NCBI RefSeq assembly: GCF_000003855.2
Contig: NW_003101671.1
Span: 1,206,154-1,270,153, forward strand
Length of the DNA stretch: 64,000 nt
DNA from: Blastomyces gilchristii SLH14081
Lineage: Eukaryota > Ascomycota > Eurotiomycetes > Onygenales > Ajellomycetaceae
Direction: 5' to 3'
In this document: positions 49,423 through 62,455 of the stretch, piece after piece
Layout of the letters: every line of letters starts with the position of its first letter
Numbering within the stretch: position 1 is the first letter of the stretch
Made by a program: the position numbers and the translations under genes
Notes under the pieces: model-generated
What the model was told of the DNA's origin: nothing
Databases searched by the model: none
The model's input: only the letters and a program-made list of their open reading frames with translations

Positions 49423-49917
49423 GAATCTAACTGAAAAGTATCTATATCAATATTTATAATCTGAATATTAATAACAGATTGTTTACAGCTTTAAATAGTA
49501 TTATTATTATAGATATAAATATAGTACTTCTTTATATAAATATGAATTGCATTCTCAAAGATCAGAGCTTTATAAGAAATAAGAGTCTGTACATACTTTG
49601 AAAGAAACTCTTAATTATTCAGAGTTAACTGATTAAGATGAAGATTTTTTAAGATCTTATAAAACTGACAGCTGATGACATCTTCACTCACTTATTATTA
49701 AATTACAGTAAGTTGAATAATTTTACTAAAAGTTAAGTAGATTTAATAACTCTGAATATCTTCTTTATAATTAATACATCTGTTATGATAGAACAGAGTT
49801 TGAAAAATAGATAAGAGTTGATAGAAATCTTCACTGAGAATGACACTGAGACTATTAAAATAAGTATTCTTATAAGAGAATATATAACAATAGATCTGAT
49901 TAATTTATAAAAGTTGC

Positions 49918-50740
49918 TATAAATCAATCATTGACTTTTCATCAATTAATAGATAGTGAACATTCTTAAAAAGAGTCTGCAAAGATTGAAGATTTTAAGA
50001 ATTGAGCAGTTCATATAGTATATTCTTGTATATAAGAAGCTGAAATAACATATACAAGATTTGAGTATTAATAAAGTGAGTAGCTACATCAGTTGATACA
50101 GCTTGAATAATTAAGATTAAGAGATCTTGAGTCTCTGCAAGATTTTGAAGAGTTATAGACAAAATCATAATCAGATAAGTTTTATCAGTATTATCTTCAT
50201 TATCTAAATTAATTAGTAAAGGATTCAGAGACCTGCTATTAAAAATCTCAGTATAATAATAGAGAATAGTGTTATAAAGAAGATATTGATCAGAGTCTAG
50301 AGTCTTGAGTAAGTTATATTTATAAAAAGTAGTGTCTGCAGAGAAGTCAGTCTTTATATTATTTTAAAATTCTGTGTTAAGATTGATATAAGTATCAATA
50401 TAGAAGCTTCAATCATAGTTAAAATCTAAGAATCAATGATCAAGCTGTTCACAGTTTCAGATGTTAATAAGATCATTATTATTATACTGTGAGTTTTAAT
50501 AGATGAGTAATACTTAAGAGAGATCAAGCTTCTCTTCATTATTCTAATCATCTTTAAACTCAGATTCTGATTTCAGTATGTCTTCATTATAAACATTAAC
50601 TGAGTAATTATAAGAAAGACAGTAATAATTAAAGATCTCTGTAAAAGAGAATCAAGAAGTGAGAAGATTAACAATCTTGAGATCTTTAATTTGATGAAAA
50701 GAGTGATAAAGAAGAAGTTTGATATAAGTATAGTTCTCTG
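49918..50740 (-). pseudogene. PIF1-type helicase relic of the Helitron-like element
   Basis: Minus-strand blocks in order: YIKLLLYHSFHQIKDLKIVN, NLNTEF.NNIKTDFSADTT, then a Walker A relic NLDNEDNTDKTYLI near 50.22-50.17 kb (Gly residues changed to Asn/Asp), and Walker B YLLIDEKSMIDL at about 49.96-49.92 kb. The LLIDEKSMIDL block is characteristic of fungal Helitron PIF1-like helicases. Confidence 0.8.
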
Positions 50741-50807
50741 AATCAGTTTCAAACTGATAAATAGAAAAGTAAATTAATACTCAGAGTTTTACACAGAAAT
50801 GTCTCTT

Positions 50808-50813
50808 AATTTA
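50808..50813. repeat. Target-site duplication of gypsy B, left copy
   Basis: aattta, identical to 59079-59084. Confidence 0.75.
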
Positions 50814-50978
50814 TGATTCAGAAGAATATACAATTGTTGAATAATAACACGGCTGCTTCTGAACTTGCTTACAAGTGTAAAGAGGTCATAGCAGCCGCTA
50901 ATTAATTTAGCATATAATATATAAGAAGTCAGTGTACATCTGTAATCATATACTGACTTAAGCAATCTTTGAATCACA
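50814..50978 (+). repeat. Gypsy B 5' LTR (165 bp)
   Basis: Starts TGATTCAGAAGAA and ends TCACA. It is the more mutated of the pair. Confidence 0.88.
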
Positions 50979-52558
50979 TCTGATAGCATGTTTAAAAACC
51001 AGTGAGAAGTGCAGGCTTCTTCAGAGTGTGATAATTCTATTTACAAAGCAATTCATAGTTATCATGTCAGTGTGATTCTAGAATGTCTCAAAAGATAGCA
51101 TATAAAGAGCAGTGAGTGAAAGAGCATCTGATTAATACTGCTTTACTTATTGAAAGAAAACTTCATGCTCAGATGAATACCATGTATATGAATAGATGAG
51201 ATGTGAGAAAAAGAAATGAGAGCAGTGAACCAGATTCAAAGAAGACTGCTCTTCACTCAAAGAGATAAAAGAGAGAGTGGCTATCACCGGAGTCATATAA
51301 TGATAACAGAAATTATATAATAATATAGTGATATAATAATACAGCAATATAACAATAGATATTGTACAATTAATGAGAAATCACTGAAATGAATATCTTT
51401 TCTAGCTGATACAAATAACACCCTTCTCTGCTATCTGAACTGAAAGATATACAGAACCTCTCAGAGAGTTTACTTAAAGCAGTAAGAAAAGCAGCTGAAA
51501 CTGCTGAATCAGAATCAAAACTTCATATATGTATAAGAATTCTAAATGAGATTGAGGCCTTGTATATGCAGTGACAGGCTGAGACAGAAGTCAAACAATA
51601 ATTGACATTTACTGTGAATCAAGCATTCACTATGAAGAGCTTTGCTGATGCAATCATCATCATTAATAAGAATAGAGAAAATCAGATATTAGACCTGCAG
51701 TGAGAGATTGAATGTTTATATAGATAGATAACTACACTAAATCTGAAGATCTTATCATGATTATTCATAATCTCTTCAGAAGTATACACATTATCAGAGA
51801 TCACTGCATAGAATGAGAATTCAAGTATAAAATACATCAAGCTGAGAGATCTGCTGAAGTTATTAAGCTTTAATAATGACTGAAAAAATGATGCTGCAAT
51901 CAGCTGACTAAGTCAGATATGATTATATTATTGAATTAAATATGTACTCACAGACAGACAGTTAATAAAATTTTAACAAGTCTTAAGATCTGTCACATTT
52001 CTACACAGAAAAGCAAAGTCATTATAAATAACTGATAAAAAGATGAATCTCACAGATCTGAAGCAATATTCATTCTTATAAATATGAAATAAGTTTTTCA
52101 AATGAATCTTGCACAACTTTGAGAAAGTAAACATATGAGACAAGTATTATAAACACTTTACTAAGTGTAGATAAGTGAATAATCTTATATTATACTTCAC
52201 ACACTTCAGCTTATACTATCTTATATTAAATGAAGAGCTTTTAACATCTTTCTGTTTACAGATCTTCATTCATGATCTTACATCTGAGTTAAGAGTGAAA
52301 TGAAAATGCTTAATCTCACAGTCAGACACAGTGAAGAAAGTATATAATATTCTCATTATACAGAAATAAGTGAGTCAATTGCAATAGAAAATACTGTAAT
52401 TAAGTATATCTCAGCAGAGAATGAGTAATCAGACTTCTATGACATAAGTTATACACTTAGATGTGATAAATCTAGATCTGAATATTATCACTAAAGCACT
52501 GAATTCTCTGAAAAAGAGATTCTCTGAGTGAAAACCTTGATATTACAAGTATTGAGCT

Positions 52559-52600
52559 TGCTTCAACTGCAGATATCAAAATCATGATATAAAAGATTGC
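52559..52600 (+). pseudogene. Gypsy B Gag zinc knuckle
   Basis: CX2CX4HX4C with all four ligand codons intact (CFNCRYQNHDIKDC). Nearby frames carry stops. Confidence 0.8.
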
Positions 52601-53509
52601 ACTCAGCATGCACAGTTAAGAGAAGCAAGAGAGTCAAAAAATTAGCAGAATCAGTGAGCTCAAAGACACTCACTGATATTCTATGAAAAGTCTTTAAAGT
52701 GAAAGAGATGTCTGTGTTAGATAACTCTCTGAATTCTGTGAATATAAAGAAGAAGCAGACTCTTAAATAAGATACAGATGAGAATGATGAAGTGAACACT
52801 TATCTCAATATCTTAAGATCTGAAATGTTAATGTATAAGAGATACTTGAATAAGAATCAAGAGATAGCTGTAAAAGTGTTAGCAGACACAGAAGCTTCTA
52901 TATAATATATTGATAATTATATGATCTGAAGATTGAAAGAAGTTCACTGAGTGAAGAATTCTCAATACATAAGATTATCTGATAATTAATATTTGATATC
53001 ATCTGCAAGAGTAAGAGTTTCCTTGCACTTCAGAGAATAATCTTGCTATATTTGAGTGTAAGAGCTGCAGAATGTGAAATACAATCTTATTCTCAGACTT
53101 GATTGATTTTAAAGGTTCAATCTGCAGATTCAATGACATACATATCATATATAGTTGACTGATAGAAAGAAAACAGTTCATACAATTCTATCAACTGATA
53201 TGAGAAGGACATTTCATATCTCTGATATAGAAGAATTAAATCTGCTTATATATTAACAAGTAAAGAGAACAATTCACAAGACCTCATTCAAAAGCATTCT
53301 GTATATCATACAGGATTCAGAAGTAAAGAAAATCAAGATAAAAGATATATGAGAGAATAAGTGTATAAAGAAGCTTCTGAAGAAGTATGAAAAGATCTTC
53401 TGAACAGATCTTTTATCAGAATTGTTACTGAAATGAGGATTTATACATGAGATTGACATAGAGAATGCAAAACCAGTCAATCAGAATGTATACTCTCTGT
53501 CACAAATGC

Positions 53510-54138
53510 ATCTTAAAGAACAGAAGTGTCAGATCACTGATCTTCTAGAATATAATCTCATACAATTCTTATCAAGTGTATGAGGCTTTTCAGTTCTATT
53601 CATGAAAAAGATGAGTGAGAAGTGATAAATGTATATTGATTATTAAGCACTCAATAAGCTTACAATTAAGAATGAATATTCACTGTCATAGATTCAATAA
53701 CAGTTGAATACAGTTGAAAACACCTGATATCTATTAAAGATTGATCTTCTCTCAGAATACTGACAGATTTATGTAGATAAACTATCAGTTCTGTGAACTG
53801 TGTTTAATATACAATAAGAGAAGTTCAAATTCCTGATAATATCATTCAGTCTGATAAATACATTCATTATCTTTTAAATAATGATAAATACAATTCTTTA
53901 TAAACAGAATGAAATCTCATGTCTTATATATCTCAATGACATTCTAGTCTTTTCAAACTCATACAACAAATATCTGAAGCATTTTAATGAAGTGCTTATA
54001 ACTCTGACAGAGTATAAGCTCTACATTAAATCAACAAAGTGTGTGTTTGAAATGAAAGAGTTGAAGTTTGTAGAATATATAGTGAGTGATAACTGTATAC
54101 ATCTCATTCTGAAGAAATTGAATGTTATAGTAAATTAG
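53510..54138 (+). pseudogene. Gypsy B reverse transcriptase relic
   Basis: Contains LNKLTIKNEYSLS and the catalytic loop LIYLNDILVFSNSY (first Asp now Asn), then FNEVLITLTEYKLYIKSTKC and KELKFVEYIVSDNCI. The last 85 codons of the domain are still open. Confidence 0.85.
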
Positions 54139-55199
54139 CTGCAGCTGAGAAATATACATTATATACAATAGTTTCTTAAGTTAGTCTTATATTATCACAG
54201 ATTCATCAAGAATTTCACACAAATATCTATATCACTCTCAGATCTCTTAAGAGAAACAGATGCAAATCTGTAAAAGAAGAAGTTTCATTCAATTATCTGA
54301 AATACTGTATATGAAGAGACTTTTCTCACACTGAGAGAATATATAATAACATTCTCAGTGCTTATTTAATCAGATTGTAATAAACCTTTCTACATCAAGA
54401 TAGATGCATTCAAATGAGCTATCAGAGACACTCTTTTACAGATGAATAAGAACAGCAAGCTGCATCTGATAATATATAATAGTAGGAAACTATCAGACAC
54501 TGAGCTCAATTATTCAGTGCATGAAAAGAAATTGCTAGCAATCAAGCATATACTGGTGTTATGAGATAGATATATCAATAACAGGCATATAATAATGATG
54601 ATCACAGATCATGAAAGTCTCATCTATCTATAATTAATAATAAAACCTTTCAAATGCTTAGCATGTTAAATCTCAGAGTTTTAAGTATATAATCTTCATA
54701 TTAAATACTGAAAGAAATCAGACACTGTGATATCTGATGCAATCAGTCACAGATCTAACTTCATGAATGAGAGTTCTGTGAACCAGATATAAGAGATATT
54801 TGTGTTAAACATGCTAAGAAGATGCAAGAAATCAGAATAAGTGAACACTATAATCTCTCACTTAAAGAATGATAAGATATTGAATAATAAGCATTTTATA
54901 AAAGTAGTAGAAGAGATGCTTCTGAACTTCAAGCTGAGGAAATTGAAAAATGATGTTATGCTTTATCATAATCTAGAATATGCAGAAGCTCTCTATCTAG
55001 AATCTTTATTTAGATGTAACTTGATAGCTTACATGTACAAGAAATTTGATCACTTAGAAAGCTCTGAACTCATGAGTATACTTGAATCAAGAGTATACTG
55101 ACCAAGTATGACTGAGAACATTCAGATATACACTCATGAGTGCCTGAATTATCAGATTGTGAAAGAATCTAAAAAAGGATTAGAATATAAAAAAGCACA

Positions 55200-55720
55200 A
55201 TATCAGATAAAGTGTATAATACAACTGTTTAAATGATGAGAGATGAACCTCATAGACATATTATCACAGACATCAAATGAAAATTGATGAATAATCACTG
55301 CTATAGATTATGCTACTGACTGGCCAGTTATAAAAGCAGTTTCAGAGATGATAGAGAAGATAATGACAAAGTTACTATATAATGAGATCTATGTCAACTA
55401 TGAAATGTCATGTGAGATTCTAACTAATAACAGTGTAAATCTCATAGAAGAAGCAGTGAGGCATTTCATGAGTCAGTTACAGATAAGATATTATAGAACA
55501 ACACTATATCATTCACAGACAAATGAAAAGATGAAATGCTTGAATGAAATCTTGAGTAACATGCTGATAAAATATCTAGTGAGCAAGTCTACAAAACTAT
55601 GAGATGAATATCTCAGACAGGCACTATTAATTACATGAATTTGACAGCATGCAGTCTCTAAGTGTTCATTATTCTACCTGTTGTATGAATTGCATCCGCG
55701 CATCCCAGAGAATGCTTCAG
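55200..55720 (+). pseudogene. Gypsy B integrase core relic
   Basis: ITAIDYATDWPVIKAVSE, IYVNYEMSCEILTNNSVNLI and YHSQTNEKMKCLNEILSN mark the core. The SD/TDNG motif reads TNNS and the catalytic Glu reads Lys, so the enzyme is dead. Confidence 0.83.
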
Positions 55721-55735
55721 AAAAGATGAGAGAGG

Positions 55736-55810
55736 AAACAGCAGTTACAGATACAGCAGAAACAGCAGTTGCAGACACAGCAGAAACAGCAGTTACAGAC
55801 ACAGTAGTAG
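55736..55810 (+). repeat. 24-bp tandem repeat after the gypsy B integrase
   Basis: About three units encode ETAV(T/A)DTA in series, just behind the YELHPRIPE segment. They look like slippage in an unmutated-looking linker. Confidence 0.75.
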
Positions 55811-56948
55811 CAGTTGCAGATGCAACAGTCATGAACATGAAATCAAGATTGAAAGAGATCAGTCACACACATGTAAAAGCTAACAAGTTACTTCTGAATT
55901 AAGCAATTCAATTAAAAAGAATATGAGACTCACTAGTTAAGAAATCAGGTCTCAAGATAAGAATGTGAGTTCTTATACATAATAAGAGTTCTGAGAAGTT
56001 TCAATCTAGATAATTTGAATTATATAAAATACTTAAATCACATTCTCTGAGAATATACACATTGAAAGAATCAGAGGAACAGATCTTATACAACTTAATC
56101 AATGATTCATAACTTGTGAAAGCAAAGATATAAGACCTGAGTGAATTATGATTATTCACAGCACTATTATCAGTATTGAAAAAGAAGAGACTTATAATTG
56201 AAAAGTCTCATGAAGTAAGAGAAATCATAGATACTTATGAATCAGATGATCTCACTTATTCTGATCTTTTCATGATTATAAGAAAAGAATGAAAAGTAAT
56301 GAAGAAATCAGATAAATATTATACTTTAATAAGTGATAAGACTGTAGCTGATCATACAATAACATATCACAGACAGTAGATGCAATATGATAAAGAGCAG
56401 TCTTAAAGTGACAGACTTGTACATGAGTCAGATTGCAGAAGAAAAAGAAATTCAGAGTTGAATTCAACTATTTACATCAGTTCAATCATGAAGATCACAG
56501 AGAATGAACTATCTGAAACATTCACAGATATATGAGACTAAGTTATCTCAATCTCTGAGAATACTCAGAGATCAGATAAGATTAGTTTTAATGAGCTGTT
56601 CACTGTAGTGATCTGAGTGAGTGAAGAGAGACAGTATAATGTATAAGACAGAATTACAAAAGATGAAAGCTGCTGAACCTAGTCACTGAATACTGTATTA
56701 TATAGAGATCACATAAGAGTAGTGACTAGCAGATAAAGAAAAAGCATAAGAAAAGAAAAGAGATAATGAATTGATCATCAACTGTAAGAGTTAGCTGTAA
56801 AAGACAAATATTATCATACACATCTCATTTATTTTCATATGCCACATGTTTAATCTATTTCCAATGTCATATCATCTGAAAAACATCAAAAACAAAGGAA
56901 ATCTCAAAACTCAAGATCTGTAAGAGATTTAAGAGCTGCAAGCTGCTC

Positions 56949-58294
56949 TTACAATAATGCTGTATATATCTCTAATTCCTCTACTACTCTGTATACAACA
57001 TTAATGTCATTTATCACAAGATTGACTGAAATGCCAATATAGAAATGCACATGTGTACATGTAGAGAAATTGAAGAAGAGCACAGAATCTGCAGAATCAG
57101 AAACCAGAGCAGAGAGAATGAAGATGAAAGAAACAGAAGAAAGAGAAGACACAGAACTGAATAAATGACAGTGAGAGTCACTCAGAGCTGAATACTTACA
57201 ACTCAGTGTATGTATAATCTTTCTCACAGAGAAGAGAGAGAAAGTGATAAGAGAAGCTTGAGAATGAAAGAGAGTAGTCTCAGCAGCATTATCATCTTTA
57301 ATTAGAATAATCTCTGATGCTGAAGCAACTAAGAATTATTATTAGTGTATGAAAATTGTAAAAGCAGAGATAATAATTACTGAATGAATACCTGCTGATC
57401 TTAGAATTGTATGTATAATTACAACATGCATGAGACTTCTCAGAAAGAGAGAGAGAGACACAGAGAAATACAGAAAGCAGAATGCAGTGTATGAACAGCT
57501 CATTCTCATAATAATATCTCAGACAAGATGTATGAGTCTCATATCTGTGAGTGTAAAAGAGTACAACATTCATGTTTCTGTTTCTGAAAACACAGATATC
57601 TTTTATCTGCATTATAAAGTTAAATGACAGATGTTAGAGAATAGACTGATACAGATCTATTATTCTGAAGAAATTCATCAGAGTGAATATTTCTGTGATA
57701 TTGAACTTTACAGTTGTAAAAAGCTTCTTAATGTCTGTGAATATCATGACTTCATGCACAGTAAAACTCATAACAATTTTCTCTAAGAACAGAAAAATCA
57801 GTGTTAGAAAGAAAAGATGAAAAAGAAAAAAACTTATAATCTTAATACTGTTAAGAAGAGAGATGATTCTCTGATATGAATAAATAATTATCTTATTATA
57901 AATATTTAAAATGAATGTAATAATTGACATCTGTGACTGAGCTTCAGATAGTCATGTCATACACAGTCTTTATATAATAAATTATTCTGAAAGTCAGTAA
58001 GAAGAGTGAAAGCATATACACTGAAAAATATGATTCATTAAGTCTATATAATATCTTCTTGAAACAGGGAGAGCTGATAACAAAAGCAGAGACAGTAAAA
58101 TCAGAAGTGACAGAAGTGAGAGTCACAGGAACAGAGGTAGCAGAAGTGAGAGAGTCAGACACAGAAACAGATGTAGAAGATTGAGAGAGAGTAGCAGAGA
58201 AAGAAATAGAGAGAGTAAGAGAGAATATAGAAGATCTGATCACATATGACATGAACAATTTCTTCATTATCACATTCTTCAAGTTCTCAATCAA
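56949..58294 (-). other. Antisense open stretches in the gypsy B 3' region
   Basis: Four minus frames (58294-57944, 57930-57634, 57612-57298, 57227-56949; 92-116 codons each) lie nearly end to end. They are Ser/Thr/Val/Leu-rich (SVSVSDSLTSATSVPVTLTS). The arrangement parallels the one in gypsy A, but no sequence similarity is evident by eye. Confidence 0.3.
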
Positions 58295-58913
58295 TGATTT
58301 AATATTGGAATCACAATCATTGACAGATATAAATCTGTTAACATGTGAAGATTCTATATAAATTAAAACATCAGCATCTGCAACTATATAACATGATCAG
58401 AAAAACATAATCAGATACTACTAAAGAAAAGAGAGTCAGAAGTATATAAGAAGATGAAGAAGATATATTATTCATGACAGTATGTTCTGACAATTGTTAG
58501 AAGATAAACAAGTCCTGGCCACATTTCACAACATGTTACACTTACTGCTAATGAACTGCTCAGTATAAGCACTACAAGAACACTTATTATGAGAATGAGA
58601 GGCCATTGCCAGAAATGTGTATAATGTGATAGATAAACAGATAGAAAGAGTTGAACAGAAGAAGAGATAGAAATCTTGAATGATAATAATATTTAATAAT
58701 GATAATAATGAAGAAGATAATTGAAGAATGAGAAAAGTTAGTGAATAAGTGATGTATTATAGTGAAAGTTTCTTTGTGAGAGTGTATACAGAATACTAGC
58801 TGAATCAGAAATAGATCACACAATTGTGAAATGCTAGTAGCAAGCTAATCTGCATGAAGTTAGAGTGTATGACATGGTTATATAGGCATGATCAAATCTG
58901 ATGAGGAAGAATG

Positions 58914-59078
58914 TGATTTAGAAGAACATATGACTGTCAGATAATAACACAGTCACTTTCAAACTTGCTTATGAGTGTAAAGAGGTCATAGCAGCCGCTA
59001 ATTAATTTAGTGTACAATATATAAGAAGCCGGCGTACGCCTGTAATTGTACGCTGGCTTAAGCAACCTTTGAATCACA
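58914..59078 (+). repeat. Gypsy B 3' LTR (165 bp) with GC-rich hairpin
   Basis: Pairs with 50814-50978. Near 59029-59058 it keeps an inverted repeat, gccggcgtac ... gtacgctggc, that has decayed in the 5' copy. Confidence 0.88.
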
Positions 59079-59084
59079 AATTTA
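59079..59084. repeat. Target-site duplication of gypsy B, right copy
   Basis: aattta, identical to 50808-50813. Confidence 0.75.
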
Positions 59085-59239
59085 ATAACTGTGAGAAAAG
59101 ATTCAAAGAAATTCAAGAAATGAAAGATCTTCAAATTCAGTTAACTGCTGCTTATATTTTTTTAAAAAGAATAAATCATATTATAATTCATCAGATTCAA
59201 GAATATAGCTATAATAATATTGAGATTCAGACTGATAAT

Positions 59240-59560
59240 TAACTGTAATTGACTTGTAAGAACTCATTTATAAAGAAAGATTTAAAAGAAGATGATAAAT
59301 CTTCTAAGCAGATTAATTACACTCATCAATGAGCTGATTCATAAGTTTAACAATTATAGAGAGTAGTGAGTGACTTGAACTAACTCTTGAAATCACTCAT
59401 TAAACAATCTGATGATAGAATTCTGTGTCTGTTTCAGCCTTGATAATGTACTTAGACAGATAATCAAGAACAGTATAACTATTAGTGTAGAAAATAATAT
59501 CAGTATTTACTAGTCAGCTAACTATAATTAATCTATTATAGTTATTAAGAATTGAGTTGT
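59240..59560 (-). pseudogene. Helitron Rep C-terminal region relic
   Basis: The minus strand reads NTDIIFYTNSYTVLDYLSKY, IIKAETDTEFYHQIV, LLSIIVKLMNQLIDE and KIYHLLLNLSL with intervening stops. This matches the segment joining Rep to the PIF1 helicase in fungal Helitrons. Gypsy B sits just downstream, separating it from the helicase. Confidence 0.75.
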
Positions 59561-62356
59561 TATAATAAGAGTACAGCTGATAATATCTACTACTCAAAGA
59601 TTTAAGAATAGCACAGTCAGTTCAGTATTCATGCAGAAAGTGAAATCAGTAACATAGATTATCAGTAACTCAGTATTTATAAATACAGTACTTTTCACTA
59701 CAGTGATAACATTGAACACAGTTGAGAACTGTAGATAAATATTCAATAATATTTATCTGATCAGAATAGCTAAGAAAAAGAAGTGACTATATATCTTCAG
59801 ACTGAGTATAATTAGGCTCAGAATTCTCAGCTGTAATAATGAGATCTCAGTAGTCAGCAAAGGCTTGATAAGAGTCTTTATTCATATCAAGTTCAGAATT
59901 CAGTGCATTCTTACACTAAAATACACTATGTAAGTGTACTGATTCACAGTCTTATCACTTATAATAAGTTTAGTGATCTAGAATTTTGAATTTCAGATCT
60001 AGAATCTTTTCCTTGAAGATTATAAGTTATAGATGAAAGTAATATGTGACTATAGTAAGATAGTTATAAATACTATCTCTTATAAACTTCAATCTCTCAA
60101 GATCAGTGCTGTACTTTCAAATAATATAGTCAGAGAAGTAATATATTAGATTATCTCAGTAATAATCTGCAGCTGAGAGAGTAAGAAATAGATGCAGAGA
60201 TTTAATATTTTAAATATAGACTTATAGCTGATGACATTTTACATCTTAAAAAGAATGAGTTTCATGAAGACTCTCTATAAATTATATAAGTGAATTTAAA
60301 ATTATAGTAGATTATAAAGTATCAGTAGTAAAAGCAGTCTGCAGCTTCTCTAAAGTGAGATTCTTAATAAGAGAGTCAGTTTAATTATAGAAAAAGCAGT
60401 TCTGATTATTAATCTATTTACAGAATGAAGAATTGAAAAGAATATATTAAAAATAACTATAACAGATAAAATAACTGTTATAATATTTAAGAAGAAACTG
60501 TGTATAATCTGTAAGACTAATTATTCTTTATCTAGAGAGAATAAATTCAGCTTTATCTTATGAAAAAAGTATTGAAAAGATTTAAGAAAAGAGTGAGTGA
60601 GTGTTATTAAACTCACTAAGTAATGTATTACAGACTGAAGACAGAGTGAGATAATCAATCTATTCTCACTGTAATATTTTAAGTTCATAACAGAGTTACT
60701 TAACTTCAGACTGTGAGATTAAAAGATCTGAAATATCAGAGTATTTAGATGAGATATTTAAGTTATTAAGATTTAAATAATTCTCATTCTCAATAACTGT
60801 CAATTCTTGTTTATTAAGCTTATGAAAAGAAATCTGAACAGAGACATCTTTATTTTTAGATAACTGATTTCAAGTTTCTTTATTAATTACAATGTTCTGA
60901 TAACTGAGATGATTTTTATAGAGATAGATTAGTCATTGAGTAACAGCTTCTTTATAAACTATAAAATCTCAGTGAAACTGATATTATAAGTAGAGATCTG
61001 TATTTGAATTTGAAGACTTTAATATAATAATATTAAAATTCTTAGAAAGAAGTGAGAGAGTGTTATAAATATAGTCAGTGTCTCTAAGAAAGCTAATAAT
61101 ATAATCTTTATACTTATGATGTTCTCTGACTTGACAAATCTCAATGAAGATATATATATATAAAATTAATATCTTTTTAATCTGACTGAGAACAGGGAGA
61201 TCTGAATTAAGATCACTGAGATTAAGATTATTCTCTTAAGAGAATAAAAACAGTTTATCAGACAGCTGTCTTAAATTAATAATATAATAATAAGTATAAA
61301 TATTATCTTAAAAATTCATTCTGAATCAGTGAATTTAATAATAACTACAGATCTTTATCTATAAATCTTTAAATATATAATGAAATTTCTGTATACACTG
61401 TTAATTATCAGAATTAACAGCTGAATCTGTAAGATAAGTAGAACTCTGAGAATTTATTAAAGAGTCTGAGACAATTACAGTCTATAACTGATTATATTTC
61501 TGAAGAATTATAAGAACTTCTATATTTAATATATCAATTAAGCTTTCAGATTATATAGAGTACTGAGATATTAAAAGACTGTTAACTCTTTTATTAAGTT
61601 AATTAATAAACAGATCTACAGAGCTCTGAGAAACAGAGTTTTAAGAAATTAAGAGTAAGAAAAATAATGTAAAAGATATCTGCAGTGAAAGTATATCTAT
61701 AAAAGTGAAATAAGATTAACTTAAAAATGAGTTAAATAATAATATAGATAATTGATAAAAGACTGAAGAGAGATCTGTAAAATTAAGAGATAAATTAATT
61801 ATCAAAGATAGCAGCTGCAGCTGTTTTCTTAATTAAGTTAAGAATAAAGTTAATAAGAAATATTCTCTATAATATCTGATAATACAGTGAGCTCTTTGAA
61901 TAATAGTTTTCTTTTTACAGACTACTGTTAATAAAGATATATCAGAACTATGAATTTTATAGTAATAAAACTTAATCTCAGATAATATATCTATTTCAAT
62001 AGACTATTCACAGGCTTGAGAGACTGCTATTAATTATATAAAGTATTAATATATCTGAGATAATAGAGAAAGTTCAGATTTATTTATTATAAAATCTATA
62101 ACTATAGAAGAATCTAGTTTTACTGTATATATCTGTTTACAGTTCTACACAGTGTAAAGAGATAATCAGTGATAGAAAAGATGTAATAAGAGAAGATTAT
62201 AATATCTGAGTTCTCTGAGTGCAGTATTGAAGACAGACAGCTGTAGAAGTAGTAAAATACTATAAAGAAATGAATTGATTAAGAGACTGATTTCATAAGC
62301 AGTGAATACAAACTTTTAATATATTATTCATTCTTAAGAATCTATAAGAGATGATT

Positions 62357-62455
62357 GATCAGATGTGTTATCTATTCAAGAATCTGTATAAAGTAGATAG
62401 TTAATAAGATGTGTAATCTATTATTCAAGAATCTGTACAGAGTAGATGATATAAT
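62357..62455. repeat. Imperfect ~50-bp tandem duplication near the Helitron right edge
   Basis: Two units share agatgtgt(t/a)atctat, attcaagaatctgta and agtagat in the same order and spacing. They lie in the last 130 bp of AT-rich sequence before normal composition returns. Confidence 0.6.

Larger units (their letters stand above)
50814..59078 (+). mobile_element. Ty3/gypsy element B, mutated
   Basis: 165-bp LTRs at 50814-50978 and 58914-59078 with aattta on both sides. Plus-strand relics in gypsy order: a Gag zinc knuckle 52559-52600 whose four ligands survive (CFNCRYQNHDIKDC), protease ADTEAS near 52.88 kb, reverse transcriptase 53.5-54.14 kb with YLNDILVFS, RNase H 54.39-54.64 kb (AIRDTLLQMNKN, VHEKKLLAIKH), and integrase 55.20-55.68 kb (ITAIDYATDWPVIKAV). 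A C-terminal integrase domain follows at 55.9-56.15 kb. No chromodomain seen. About 2.7 kb of unassigned sequence precedes the 3' LTR. Confidence 0.92.

Noticed and set aside
50835..50978. Gypsy B LTR starting at TGTTGAATAA (144 bp)
   Set aside because: Homology between the two copies extends 21 bp further left, and only the 50814 start gives identical flanking aattta.
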